From NCBI GenBank assembly GCA_014727915.1, contig WJMO01000005.1:372001-436000 (forward strand): 64,000 nt of DNA, given 5' to 3'. Positions 26,294 through 34,112 of the stretch are shown piece after piece (position 1 is the stretch's first letter; every line of letters begins with the position of its first letter). This DNA is from Candidatus Altarchaeales archaeon (GTDB taxonomy: Archaea > Altiarchaeota > Altiarchaeia > IMC4 > SCGC-AAA252-I15). The translations under genes and the position numbers were made by a program. The notes beneath the pieces were generated by a model, which did not search any database, had not been told where the DNA came from, and saw only the letters and a list, made by a program, of their open reading frames with translations.

Positions 26294-26415
26294 GCTGGGG
26301 TTGCCTAGCCTGGCGAGGCGGTCGGCTGCAGATGTCGAAATGAGAATTTCGACAGAAAAAACCCGTAAGGGTTTTTAGAGACCGACACACGAGAGTTCAA
26401 ATCTCTCCCCCAGCT
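26294..26415 (+). tRNA. tRNA-Cys (anticodon GCA) with an intron
   Basis: A cloverleaf folds after removal of a 49-nt intron: acceptor GCTGGGG/CCCCAGC, D arm GCCT...AGGC, anticodon stem GTCGG/CCGAC (26321-26325 and 26382-26386), T arm GAGAG-TTCAAAT-CTCTC, and discriminator U73 at 26415. The loop CTGCAG|A carries GCA at 26328-26330. U73 and G34-C35-A36 are the identity elements read by SepRS and CysRS. The mature length is 73 nt; CCA is not encoded. It is immediately followed by the SepCysS operon, the enzyme that acts on this tRNA. Confidence 0.95.
26332..26380 (+). other. tRNA-Cys intron (position 37/38) with two internal hairpins
   Basis: A 49-nt intron placed at the canonical archaeal site after nucleotide 37. 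It contains two perfect hairpins, tgtcgaaa/tttcgaca (26333-26354) and aaaaaccc/gggttttt (26357-26376). The exact cut cannot be read from sequence because shifting both ends by up to about three nt gives the same mature tRNA. I did not resolve a clean bulge-helix-bulge. Confidence 0.85.
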
Positions 26416-26462
26416 TTCGCACACACTATATTTTATAATACTCACCATACATACACACGAAG

Positions 26463-26636
26463 ATGAGCGAGGAATCGAACGCGGTCTTTGAGGCGATGTT
26501 CGCCTTGGAGGACATAAGGGAGCTGCTCCGGGAGACGGCGCCTGAGCACAGGCTCGGCGAAGAGCAGAAGAAGGCGTTGGAGGAATCGCTGAAGAGAATA
26601 ATGTCGTCACTGAAGGCGTTGGAGGATTTGAAGTGA
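26463..26636 (+). CDS. 57-residue helical protein coupled to SepCysS (candidate SepRS/SepCysS bridging factor)
   Basis: A 57-residue acidic helical protein starting at the ATG at 26463 (MSEESNAVFEAMF) with two predicted amphipathic helices (AMFALEDIRELLRE and EEQKKALEESLKRIMSSLKALED). Its TGA overlaps the GTG of SepCysS (GTGA at 26633-26636), so both are made together. In methanogens SepCysE, or an N-terminal extension of SepCysS, bridges SepRS and SepCysS through a small helical domain. I infer that this free-standing gene is such a module; no motif proves it. TATA-like AT-rich DNA (tatattttataatac, about 26429-26443) lies 20-30 nt upstream. Confidence 0.65.
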   Translation: MSEESNAVFEAMFALEDIRELLRETAPEHRLGEEQKKALEESLKRIMSSLKALEDLK

Positions 26637-27769
26637 AGGTCGCGGAATTCGAACTGAGGGACCGGGACGAGGACTACATAAATATCAACCCCCTCCAGAC
26701 TGCGGGGAAGACCTACGCCGACACGCGGAAGGCGATAATCTCCTACATCGACGGGTACAGCGTATGCGACTGGTGCAAGGGAGACCTGTGCAGCATCGAG
26801 AAGCCCCCGGTCAAGAAGTTCCTGGAGGACGTGTCAGGATTCCTGGGCATGGACTCCACAATACTGACCAACGGATGCAGGGAAGCCAAGTACTCCGTCC
26901 TCCACACTCTCACGGAACACGGGGACTCGGTTGTCGTGGACGGCAACAAGCACTACACAACATACGTGGCTGCAGAGCGGGCCGGGCTGAAGATATACGA
27001 GGTCAAGAGCTCCGGACACCCAGAATTCAAGATAGAACCCGAGGGATACGCGGAAGCCTTCGAGAAGGTGAAGGCGGAAACTGGAAGGCTTCCCAAGGTG
27101 GCGGTGCTGACTCACGTGGACGGCAGCTACGGTAACATCGTGGACTCTGCCAAGGTGAGCGGAATATGCAGGGATTACGGCGTCCCCTTACTGTTGAACA
27201 CCGCATACTCGTCTGGGAGAATGCCAGTAGACGGTAAAAAACTGGGGGCAGACTTCATAGCATGTTCCTGCCACAAGAGCTGGGCCGCCGGGGGAGGCAA
27301 CATAGGATTGCTCGCGACAACCGATGAGTGGAGCGACAACCTCTTCCGGCAGAGCACCGAATACAAGGTGAAGACGCTGGAGATACTCGGCTGCTCGACG
27401 AGGGGTTCGTCCACGCTCGCGCTAATGGCTAGCTACCCCCACGTGAAGGAGAGGGTAAAGAGGTGGGATACGGAGGTCGAGAACGCACGTTGGCTCGTGG
27501 ATGAGTTGGAGCGGCTGGGACTGAAGCCTTTGGGCGTCCAGCCCACGGAACACGACCTTAACTTCGTAGAATCCGACGTCCTATACGAGATATCCCAAAC
27601 CCACAAGAAGAAGAACTTCTACCTATACCATGAGCTGAAGAGGAGGGGAGTGGTGGGTGTGAAGGCCGGGCTGACGAAGCAGTTCAAGTTCAGCACCTAC
27701 GGGAAGTCGAGGGAGCAGGTGGAGCACCTGGCGTGGGCGTTCAAGGACATAATAGAGAAGTTCGGCTAA
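26633..27769 (+). CDS. spcS: O-phosphoseryl-tRNA(Cys):Cys-tRNA synthase (SepCysS)
   Basis: A 378-residue PLP enzyme converting Sep-tRNA(Cys) to Cys-tRNA(Cys). The PLP lysine is K215 (CSCHKSWAAGG). The three conserved cysteines thought to carry persulfide are visible: Cys45 and/or Cys48 in SVCDWCKGDLC and Cys254 in ILGCSTRG. The substrate region begins INPLQTAGKTY, a family hallmark. The GTG start overlaps the preceding small gene by 4 nt. A ThiI-type protein follows 1 nt later, fitting its need for activated sulfur. Presence of this enzyme implies SepRS elsewhere in the genome. Confidence 0.96.
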   Translation: MKVAEFELRDRDEDYININPLQTAGKTYADTRKAIISYIDGYSVCDWCKGDLCSIEKPPVKKFLEDVSGFLGMDSTILTNGCREAKYSVLHTLTEHGDSVVVDGNKHYTTYVAAERAGLKIYEVKSSGHPEFKIEPEGYAEAFEKVKAETGRLPKVAVLTHVDGSYGNIVDSAKVSGICRDYGVPLLLNTAYSSGRMPVDGKKLGADFIACSCHKSWAAGGGNIGLLATTDEWSDNLFRQSTEYKVKTLEILGCSTRGSSTLALMASYPHVKERVKRWDTEVENARWLVDELERLGLKPLGVQPTEHDLNFVESDVLYEISQTHKKKNFYLYHELKRRGVVGVKAGLTKQFKFSTYGKSREQVEHLAWAFKDIIEKFG

Positions 27770-27770
27770 G

Positions 27771-28376
27771 ATGAAGGCAGTGGCCCTATTCTCCTCTGGC
27801 ATAGACTCGCCGGTCGCCGCGTACCTTATGGCGAAGAAGGGCGTTGAGGTTATCGCGTTGCACATGGACAGCCGACCCCACACCGACGACGCCGGAGTCG
27901 AGAAAGCCCGCGGACTTGCCGAGAAAGTGGGGGCTAAGCTGAGGGTCTTCAACAACTCACGGTTCCACCAGGAGGTCCGGGACAACTGCAACCCTAAACT
28001 CCACTGCATACTCTGCAAGAGGCACATGTACCGAGTCGCGGAGAGGATCGCCGAACGCGAAGGCGCCGACTTCATAGTCACAGGGGAGAGCATCGGCCAG
28101 GTGGCCTCCCAGACGGTGGAGAACCTGGAAGTGCTCGACAACGCAGTCAAGATGCCGGTCATAAGGCCCCTGATAGGGTTCGACAAGGAGGAGACCATAC
28201 GCATAGCCCGTGACATCGGAACCTATAGCATATCCTCGCGGAAGTCCGCCGGCTGCCCGTTCGTCCCAAAGGCCCCTGCGACGAAATCCAGGATCGAGGA
28301 CGTACTTAAAGAAGAAAGCAAAATAGACTTGGACGCGTTGGTTGAGCAGGGCGCATCCAATGCGGAGGTAACTTGA
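27771..28376 (+). CDS. ThiI-type PP-loop sulfur transferase (catalytic domain only)
   Basis: A 201-residue adenylating PP-loop protein: SSGIDSPVA at residues 8-16, then CNPKLHCILC (Cys73, Cys79, Cys82) and GCPFVP (Cys162). It matches the ATP-pyrophosphatase domain of ThiI, which activates tRNA U8 or a carrier protein for sulfur transfer, but lacks the N-terminal THUMP and ferredoxin-like domains, so it cannot bind tRNA the usual way. It lies between SepCysS and thiM, so it could supply sulfur to Cys-tRNA formation, the thiamine thiazole, or tRNA thiolation; the sequence does not decide. Spacing to both neighbours is 1 nt. Confidence 0.85.
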   Translation: MKAVALFSSGIDSPVAAYLMAKKGVEVIALHMDSRPHTDDAGVEKARGLAEKVGAKLRVFNNSRFHQEVRDNCNPKLHCILCKRHMYRVAERIAEREGADFIVTGESIGQVASQTVENLEVLDNAVKMPVIRPLIGFDKEETIRIARDIGTYSISSRKSAGCPFVPKAPATKSRIEDVLKEESKIDLDALVEQGASNAEVT

Positions 28377-28377
28377 A

Positions 28378-29169
28378 ATGGACGCATACGGGATACTCGA
28401 GAAGGTAAGGGAAGAGAAGCCGCTGGTACATCACCTGACGAACTGGGTCACGATCTACGACTGCGCCAACATAACCAGGGCTTTCGGCGCGCTGCCGGTG
28501 ATGGCCCACGCAGCCGAGGAAGTCGAGGAGATGGTCGGGATCGCAGGAGCCCTCGTGCTAAACATAGGGACTCTAACGCCTGAACTCGTCGACTCCATGA
28601 TAAAGGCTGGGAAGGCAGCCAACAGGAAAGGGATACCCGTAGTATTGGACGCAGTCGGCGTCGGAGCAACCAGGCTGAGGACCGACAGCGCACTGAAGAT
28701 ACTCGAAGAAGTCAAGGTAACGGTGTTGAAGGGGAACTACGGGGAGGTTGGTGTTCTCGCAGGCGCGGAAGCCGAAGTCAAGGGCGTGGAGTCAATGGGA
28801 GTGGAAGGAGACCCCGTTGAGCTGGCCAGGGGCCTCGCAGGCCAGTTGGGCCTCACAGTGGCGATGACCGGGAAGCAGGACATAATATCCGACGGGACTA
28901 CCACCTACCTGGTGGATAATGGGACGGAGATGATGGGGTCCATAGTCGGAACCGGGTGCATGGCAGCATCCGTCATAGGCGCGTTCACAGCGGTTGAGAA
29001 AGACGCGCCAAAAGCCGCTGCCGCAGCCCTCTCATGCTATGGGATAGCCGGAGAACTCGCTTCAAAGGATTCCAGAGGGCCGGGAACCTACAAGGAACGG
29101 TTCTACGACGAGGTATACGGCCTTAAAAGGGAGGAAGCCGAATCCAAAACCCGGCTAACACCAATTTAA
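28378..29169 (+). CDS. thiM: Hydroxyethylthiazole kinase
   Basis: A 263-residue ribokinase-fold enzyme phosphorylating 4-methyl-5-(2-hydroxyethyl)thiazole. Recognisable family segments: HHLTNWVTIYDCANI near the N-terminus, APAIPxx-like ALVLNIGTL, PVVLDAVGVGATRLR, VLKGNYGEV, and the catalytic anion hole MGSIVGTGCMAASV near residue 180-195. The catalytic Cys in GTGCM is present. It ends the SepCysS-ThiI-ThiM run and salvages the thiazole used by ThiE at 29686-30294. Confidence 0.93.
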   Translation: MDAYGILEKVREEKPLVHHLTNWVTIYDCANITRAFGALPVMAHAAEEVEEMVGIAGALVLNIGTLTPELVDSMIKAGKAANRKGIPVVLDAVGVGATRLRTDSALKILEEVKVTVLKGNYGEVGVLAGAEAEVKGVESMGVEGDPVELARGLAGQLGLTVAMTGKQDIISDGTTTYLVDNGTEMMGSIVGTGCMAASVIGAFTAVEKDAPKAAAAALSCYGIAGELASKDSRGPGTYKERFYDEVYGLKREEAESKTRLTPI

Positions 29170-29244
29170 CACTGTTTTAACCCGGCTTTCACCCCAATCT
29201 CATAGTTAGGGACAGCATAGTATTTAGTGTGGAGGTGGGGTGAA

Positions 29245-29409
29245 ATGGCTGCCCAAGCGATGTTAATATACGTGGCATACGGAGCCACAGTGTATCTACT
29301 AGCCTACCTGCTTTACCTCGCATCCAGGGTTGCCACTCTGAACGGAGGTAAGACCTGCTTCAAACCCTACGACAGGGATAGCCTCATCTTGAAAAGAAAG
29401 CAATTTTGA
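29245..29409 (+). CDS. Small membrane protein (54 residues)
   Basis: A 54-residue frame with one or two membrane segments (residues 3-31, AMLIYVAYGATVYLLAYLLYLA) and a basic tail ending LILKRKQF. Start ATG 29245 is supported by ggaggtggggtga just upstream, a good archaeal Shine-Dalgarno region; an earlier in-frame GTG at 29227 is therefore not used. No family recognised. It is followed by the double hairpin at 29436-29481. Confidence 0.55.
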   Translation: MAAQAMLIYVAYGATVYLLAYLLYLASRVATLNGGKTCFKPYDRDSLILKRKQF

Positions 29410-29435
29410 GCGACCACCCACACGAAGCCATACAC

Positions 29436-29481
29436 AGGTGGGATGAACCCACCTCGGAGAGGGGCCGCCCACTCCCCTCTC
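29436..29481. repeat. Two adjacent strong hairpins between convergent small genes
   Basis: AGGTGGG-atgaa-CCCACCT (29436-29454) and GAGAGGGG-(9 nt)-CCCCTCTC (29457-29481) are perfect 7- and 8-bp inverted repeats 2 nt apart. They lie between a plus-strand small gene ending at 29409 and a minus-strand small gene ending at 29494, so they could end transcription from both sides or be part of a structured RNA. No T-run follows either. Confidence 0.6.
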
Positions 29482-29493
29482 CCAAACCATGGC

Positions 29494-29637
29494 TCAGTCT
29501 CCCTTGTAGGTCCTGACGCAGAATGTCTTCCCTGACCGGTCGCTTTCGATGCAATGCCCGAAGTCGCCCAAGGAGGAGTTAATGCCCTCCAAGGCGGTGG
29601 CGATCCGCTCAAGGTATCCTTTAAGCTCCTCATCCAC
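29494..29637 (-). CDS. Small acidic protein (47 residues), unknown
   Basis: A 47-residue frame from a GTG at 29637 to the TGA at 29494, preceded by the Shine-Dalgarno sequence ggaggtg (29644-29650) with 6-nt spacing. The product has an amphipathic helix (DEELKGYLERIATALEGINSSLG) and two Cys (HCIESD, TFCVRTY) near its end. The strong ribosome-binding site and clean frame are the only evidence; no homolog is recognised. It is divergent from thiE. Confidence 0.5.
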   Translation of the reverse strand: MDEELKGYLERIATALEGINSSLGDFGHCIESDRSGKTFCVRTYKGD

Positions 29638-29685
29638 CCTATACACCTCCAAAATAATTTATTAGATGCCTCTATATTCTACACT

Positions 29686-30294
29686 ATGAGAGGGTTCTAT
29701 TATATAACCGACCGGAAGCTCTCGTCCAAGCCGGATGTGGACGGGGTCAGAGAAGCGGTGGAAGGCGGCGCAGCCGTCGTTCAATACCGGGAGAAGGAAC
29801 TGGACCCTGTAGAAAAGTCGGAAATCGCAGCGGAGATGAAGAGGATATGCGAAGGGCGGGCGGTGTTCCTCATCAACGACAATGTGGACATCGCATTGGA
29901 GGTGGACGCCGACGGGGTGCACCTGGGCCAGGAGGACACACCACTCGCAGAGGCAAGGCGGCTGCTTGGCCCCGACAGGATAATCGGAGTCACAGTGCAT
30001 AACGTGGAAGAGGCGTTGGCTGCTGAGGCCGGATGCGCGGACTACGTGGCCGCCAGTCCCATATACGCGACATCCACGAAGGAGGATGCGGGAGAGCCGG
30101 CGGGGTTGGAGCTGATAGTGGATGTTAAAGCGGCTGTGAAGATACCAGTGGCCGCCATAGGCGGCATAGACGAGTCGAACATCGATGATGTTGTGTCCGC
30201 GAGGGCTGACATGGCCTGCGCCATCTCCGCCACGGTCACCAAAGAAGATATAAGGGCTGCCGTCGAATATTTCGCAAGGAAATGGACGAAGTAA
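29686..30294 (+). CDS. thiE: Thiamine-phosphate synthase
   Basis: A 202-residue TIM-barrel enzyme joining HMP-PP and thiazole phosphate. Visible motifs: YYITDRKL at the start, VVQYREKELD (pyrophosphate loop), FLINDNVDIALEVDADGVHLGQED, ASPIYATSTKED and AAIGGIDESN. All match the ThiE family and its usual length of about 210. The ATG at 29686 lies about 25-30 nt after aataatttatta, so the transcript is probably leaderless. Its end overlaps guaA by 13 nt, an unexpected operon partner. Confidence 0.95.
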   Translation: MRGFYYITDRKLSSKPDVDGVREAVEGGAAVVQYREKELDPVEKSEIAAEMKRICEGRAVFLINDNVDIALEVDADGVHLGQEDTPLAEARRLLGPDRIIGVTVHNVEEALAAEAGCADYVAASPIYATSTKEDAGEPAGLELIVDVKAAVKIPVAAIGGIDESNIDDVVSARADMACAISATVTKEDIRAAVEYFARKWTK

Positions 30295-31805
30295 TCGTGC
30301 TGGACTTCGGAGGCCAGTACTGCCACCTTATTTCCAGGAGGATAAGGGAGCTTGGAGTATACTGTGAGGTCCTTCCATCGGACACATCCGCAGGGGAGTT
30401 GAGGAATAGGGACGGGTTGAAGGGTGTGATACTCTCCGGTGGCGCGGCCTCAGTATACGATGATGAATCGCCCCAGTGCTCTGAGGGCCTCTTCGAGCTG
30501 GAGCTTCCCATGCTGGGGATATGCTACGGCCACCAGCTAATAGCGCACCACACGGGGGGCAAGGTGAAATCCGGCGACGCCGGCGAATACGGCCTGACAG
30601 AACTCACCATAAAAGACTCCGGCAAACTGCTGGAGGGGTTGAAGAAGAAGACGCGGGTGTGGATGAACCACAAGGACATAGTCGAGAAGCTGCCGGAAGG
30701 GTATTCGGTGCTTGCTTCAACGGACCACAGCCCAGTAGCTGCATACGCCAACGATAAAAGGAAAATATACGGTGTGCAATTCCACCCTGAAGTCACCCAC
30801 ACGGAAGACGGGATGAAAGTGTTGGAGAACTTCATAGCCCTCTGCGGCGCCTCAAGGGACTGGAGCATGGCAGACTTCATAGATAAATCCGTAGTAGAGG
30901 CGAAGGAGGTCATAGGGGATCGGAAGGCCATAATCGGTTTGTCCGGGGGTGTGGACTCCTCAACAGCCGCAGTGCTCGTGTCCAAGGCGTTGGGCGACCG
31001 GCTCACCGCAGTATACGTGGACACCGGACTCATGAGATACAGGGAGACGGAGTTCATGGACGAGACGTTCAGCGGGAAGGAGATGAACTTCATCATAGTC
31101 GACGCCGCCGACAGGTTCTTCAAGGCGTTGGAGGGCGTCACCGACCCGGAGCTGAAGAGGAAGGTCATCGGCGGCACGTTCATAGAGGTGTTCGAGGAGG
31201 AGGCCGAGAAGGTCGGAGCGGAAGTCCTCATCCAGGGCACAATATACAGCGACAGGATAGAGTCCGGGGTGACAAAGCACTCCGACAACATCAAAAGCCA
31301 CCATAACGTTGGCGGCCTCCCCGAGGAGATGAAGCTTGACGTCTACGAGCCGTTGAGAGACCTGTACAAGGACGAGGTCAGGGAGATAGCCCGGCAGCTG
31401 AAGCTTCCGGAGGAGATAATAACACGCCACGTCTTCCCAGGCCCCGGCCTGGGCATACGGGTGCTCGGGGAAGTCACGCCCGAGAAGGCTGACATATGCC
31501 GGCGGGCAGGATACATAGTGGAGGAGGAGCTGAAGAGGGCGGGAGTCTACGAAGAGTACTGGATGGGCTTCGCTGTTCTACTGCCCGTGAAGAGCGTGGG
31601 CATACAGGGGGACAGCAGGAGCTACAAGTACCCGGTGGTGGTGCGGGTGATAGAGTCCAAGGACGCCATGACAGCCAACTTCAGCAAAGTCCCATATGAG
31701 CTGTTGGAGGCTATCTCCACGAGGATAACCAACGAGATAGCCGAAGTGAACAGGGTCGTCTACGACATAACCAACAAGCCTCCCGCCACCATGGAATGGG
31801 AGTGA
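30282..31805 (+). CDS. guaA: GMP synthase (glutamine-hydrolysing), fused two-domain form
   Basis: A 507-residue enzyme converting XMP to GMP. Residues 1-190 are a class I glutamine amidotransferase with the nucleophile loop LGICYGHQ and the partner residues in FHPEVTHTEDG. Residues 200-507 carry the ATP-pyrophosphatase PP-loop GLSGGVDSS, then GGTFIEVFEEEA and the C-terminal dimerisation domain KPPATMEWE. Many archaea encode the two parts as separate genes (GuaAa, GuaAb), so the fusion is worth noting. It overlaps thiE by 13 nt and is followed 2 nt later by thiL. Confidence 0.96.
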   Translation: MDEVIVLDFGGQYCHLISRRIRELGVYCEVLPSDTSAGELRNRDGLKGVILSGGAASVYDDESPQCSEGLFELELPMLGICYGHQLIAHHTGGKVKSGDAGEYGLTELTIKDSGKLLEGLKKKTRVWMNHKDIVEKLPEGYSVLASTDHSPVAAYANDKRKIYGVQFHPEVTHTEDGMKVLENFIALCGASRDWSMADFIDKSVVEAKEVIGDRKAIIGLSGGVDSSTAAVLVSKALGDRLTAVYVDTGLMRYRETEFMDETFSGKEMNFIIVDAADRFFKALEGVTDPELKRKVIGGTFIEVFEEEAEKVGAEVLIQGTIYSDRIESGVTKHSDNIKSHHNVGGLPEEMKLDVYEPLRDLYKDEVREIARQLKLPEEIITRHVFPGPGLGIRVLGEVTPEKADICRRAGYIVEEELKRAGVYEEYWMGFAVLLPVKSVGIQGDSRSYKYPVVVRVIESKDAMTANFSKVPYELLEAISTRITNEIAEVNRVVYDITNKPPATMEWE

Positions 31806-31807
31806 AC

Positions 31808-32749
31808 ATGGACATCAGTGAATTGGGCGGCGAGTTCGCCCTCATTGAGAGGCTCACACGGGCGGGCGGTGCCGTGGTAGGTGTCGGCGACGACGCCGCA
31901 GTCCTGGAATACACTGGAGACAAATACCTTCTTGTGACTACTGACATGCTATGCGACGGCGACCATTTCCGCCGGGATTGGAGCGCACCCGAGGACATAG
32001 GCGTGAAGGCGATGGAGTCCAACGTCTCCGACATCGCCGCCATGGGCGGCCTGCCAACATATGCGCTCGTCTCCATATCCTTGACGGACGATGTTACAGT
32101 GGAGTTCATGGACGGATTCTACAAGGGACTCTACAGCGTCGCAGACGAGTACGGGTTCAGCGTCGTCGGGGGTGACACCACCCACTCGAATACGATGGCA
32201 GTGTCCATAGCATTGTTGGGCGAGGTTGAGAAGGACATGATGTCCCTCCGCTCGGATGCCATGGTAGGCGACCTAATATGCGTCACCGGAGACCTGGGCA
32301 AGAGCAAGGCAGGCCTTGAGCTCATGCTCGTGGGCTTGGGAGGGGATACCTCCGCCCACACGAGGCCCAGGTGCAGGCTCCGGGAGGCGAGGGAGATAAC
32401 AAGGCACTGTAACGCGATGATAGACGTCAGCGACGGACTGGCAAGCGAAGTCAACCACATATGCAGGATGAGCGGCGTCGGAGCAGTGGTGCACAGGGAC
32501 AGGATACCCGTGTCAGAGCCGACAAGGGAATCTGCTATGAAATTGGATGCAGACCCCATAGGATATGCGTTGAACGGTGGGGAAGACTACGAGCTCGTGT
32601 TCACTATCGCAGAGGGCGACCTGCCGAAGATTAAGGTCGGGTGCCCGATCACGGTCGTGGGCGAGATAGTGGAAAAGTCAGAGGGTACGATATTGGACGA
32701 TAGTGGCGTGTTGAAACCCCTCGAGGGCGGGTACAACCACTTCCAGTGA
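31808..32749 (+). CDS. thiL: Thiamine-monophosphate kinase
   Basis: A 313-residue AIR synthase-fold kinase making thiamine diphosphate from thiamine monophosphate. Family motifs: VGVGDDAAVLE near the N-terminus, LVTTDMLCDGDHF, AMESNVSDIAAMGG, VVGGDTTHS, IDVSDGLASEV and LNGGEDYELVF. Start ATG 31808 follows ggagtga at a suitable distance and lies just past the guaA stop; a codon at 31796 inside guaA is in frame but lacks that signal. It completes ThiM-ThiE-ThiL, which together recycle thiazole and finish the cofactor. Confidence 0.95.
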   Translation: MDISELGGEFALIERLTRAGGAVVGVGDDAAVLEYTGDKYLLVTTDMLCDGDHFRRDWSAPEDIGVKAMESNVSDIAAMGGLPTYALVSISLTDDVTVEFMDGFYKGLYSVADEYGFSVVGGDTTHSNTMAVSIALLGEVEKDMMSLRSDAMVGDLICVTGDLGKSKAGLELMLVGLGGDTSAHTRPRCRLREAREITRHCNAMIDVSDGLASEVNHICRMSGVGAVVHRDRIPVSEPTRESAMKLDADPIGYALNGGEDYELVFTIAEGDLPKIKVGCPITVVGEIVEKSEGTILDDSGVLKPLEGGYNHFQ

Positions 32750-32782
32750 CTAATAAACCTCTGGGGCTAATATCTTCATGCG

Positions 32783-33508
32783 ATGTCAGTCAACGTTAAC
32801 GCGCCAAAGGACCTTCCGAAGGGCGCGATGGTGATCGAAGCCTTCCCCAGCAGGGGCTATGTCAGCACCCTGGCAGCAAACCAGCTTATAAAGAAGCTGG
32901 AGATGGATATGGTGGGGCACATAGAATGCGATAAGCTAGATGCCATAGCAGTCGTCCACGACGGTCAGCCACTCCACCCCATACGGATATACCACAAGGA
33001 CAACCTCATAGTCATATTCTCCGAGCTCATGATACCCTTCAACCTGGTTCACGAGTTCACCGCGGCCATAGGCGACTGGTTCAAGGAACTGCAGCCAGAG
33101 TCCGCGATACTCCTGGCGAGCGTGCCAGGGGTGTCGACTGAGAAGGAGCATGAGATAATGAACGTGTCCACAGACGAGGGCATGAAGAAGAAGCTCAAGA
33201 AGATGAAGGTGAAGGGCATGGACGAGGGCGTCCTCACGGGGATGTCCAGCAGCCTGATGATAAAATGCTGCGCCCATGACATCCCCGCCACCTCACTGAT
33301 GGTAGAGACCTCATACATACCAGACGTGCTGGCTGCAGCCTCCCTGCTGGAGATAATAGGGGGCCTTCTGGACATGGAGATAGACGTCGATGAGCTGATG
33401 GAGGCTGGCCATGAGATAGAGAAGAAGTTCAAGGAGACGCTTAAGCAGATCCACCAGGGCCAGGAGAACTACCATGAGATACATCAGCTGCAGAGCATGT
33501 ACCGTTGA
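32783..33508 (+). CDS. PAC2-family protein (proteasome assembly chaperone-like)
   Basis: A 241-residue protein of the PAC2 family shared by archaea and the eukaryotic proteasome chaperones Pba1/Pba2. The N-terminal half has the purine nucleoside phosphorylase-like core (MVIEAFPSRGYVSTLAANQLIKKL, ILLASVPGVST), and the end is a coiled region (DELMEAGHEIEKKFKETL). Archaeal versions bind proteasome core particles through C-terminal tails, but this tail (LQSMYR) is not the classic HbYX motif. ATG at 32783 with an AT-rich box (taataaac) about 30 nt upstream. Confidence 0.85.
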   Translation: MSVNVNAPKDLPKGAMVIEAFPSRGYVSTLAANQLIKKLEMDMVGHIECDKLDAIAVVHDGQPLHPIRIYHKDNLIVIFSELMIPFNLVHEFTAAIGDWFKELQPESAILLASVPGVSTEKEHEIMNVSTDEGMKKKLKKMKVKGMDEGVLTGMSSSLMIKCCAHDIPATSLMVETSYIPDVLAAASLLEIIGGLLDMEIDVDELMEAGHEIEKKFKETLKQIHQGQENYHEIHQLQSMYR

Positions 33509-33510
33509 AG

Positions 33511-34056
33511 ATGAGCGTGCAGGAACTGCTGGAAGAGACCCTTTCCGAGAGCTTTGAACTATATCGCAGGAACTTCATAGCATTGGTACTTGCCACGTTG
33601 GCAGCTTCTGTCCTCTCAATATTCATAGTGACAGTAGCGCCCCTGTTCTTCGGCTTGTATGTGATGGCCGTCAAGGCGTTGAAGGGGCGCAAGCCTCTGA
33701 CAGGGGATGTCTTCAAAGGCTTCGACTACTTCATACTCAGCTGGGTTCTGTTCATCATAGTCGGTGCAATGTCATTGGCGGGGCTCATATTCCTGATAGT
33801 GCCCGGGATCGCGGTCATGGTGCTTTTCCAGTATGCCGTCCCCATCGCGCTGCTGGAGAAGAAGGGCGCGGTAGACAGCCTGAAGCGCAGCTACAAGATG
33901 GCGGTGGGTAACCTCGGGTTCTCGGCGTTGCTATGGCTCATCCTCATGGTATTGAACGTTGCCGGGGGCTCGATAACCTTCGGGATCCTCCTGACCCAAC
34001 CCTATTCCGTGGTGGCGCTCTGCCTGGCAGCCAAGAAACTATTGAAGAAAAAATAG
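33511..34056 (+). CDS. Membrane protein, glycerophosphodiesterase-like membrane-domain type
   Basis: A 181-residue protein with four to five helices (about residues 22-50, 71-105, 135-175). The pattern of a helix-rich protein with EETLSESFELYRRNFIALVLATL at the start and AVDSLKRSYKMAVGNL in the middle resembles uncharacterised archaeal/bacterial membrane proteins related to the membrane domain of GlpQ-type proteins. I cannot give a function. ATG 33511 is 2 nt after the stop of the PAC2 gene, so they are co-transcribed. Confidence 0.65.
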   Translation: MSVQELLEETLSESFELYRRNFIALVLATLAASVLSIFIVTVAPLFFGLYVMAVKALKGRKPLTGDVFKGFDYFILSWVLFIIVGAMSLAGLIFLIVPGIAVMVLFQYAVPIALLEKKGAVDSLKRSYKMAVGNLGFSALLWLILMVLNVAGGSITFGILLTQPYSVVALCLAAKKLLKKK

Positions 34057-34086
34057 GAACAGTTTAAAGAAAAGTTAAAATAATTG

Positions 34087-34112
34087 AAAAAAGGGGGTTT
34101 AGCCCCCTTTCT
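34087..34112. terminator. Bidirectional hairpin between convergent genes
   Basis: AAAGGGGG-TTTAG-CCCCCTTT is a perfect 8-bp stem ending in the stop codon of the minus-strand gene. On the minus strand it is followed by TTTTTT (34087-34092), the form of an oligo-T terminator. On the plus strand it also lies 30 nt after the previous gene's stop. Confidence 0.6.

Noticed and set aside
26633..27769. SepCysS as an ordinary cysteine desulfurase or SelA-like enzyme
   Set aside because: The Cys triplet near residue 45-53, CSCHKSW PLP site and INPLQTAGKTY start are specific for SepCysS, and tRNA-Cys is adjacent.
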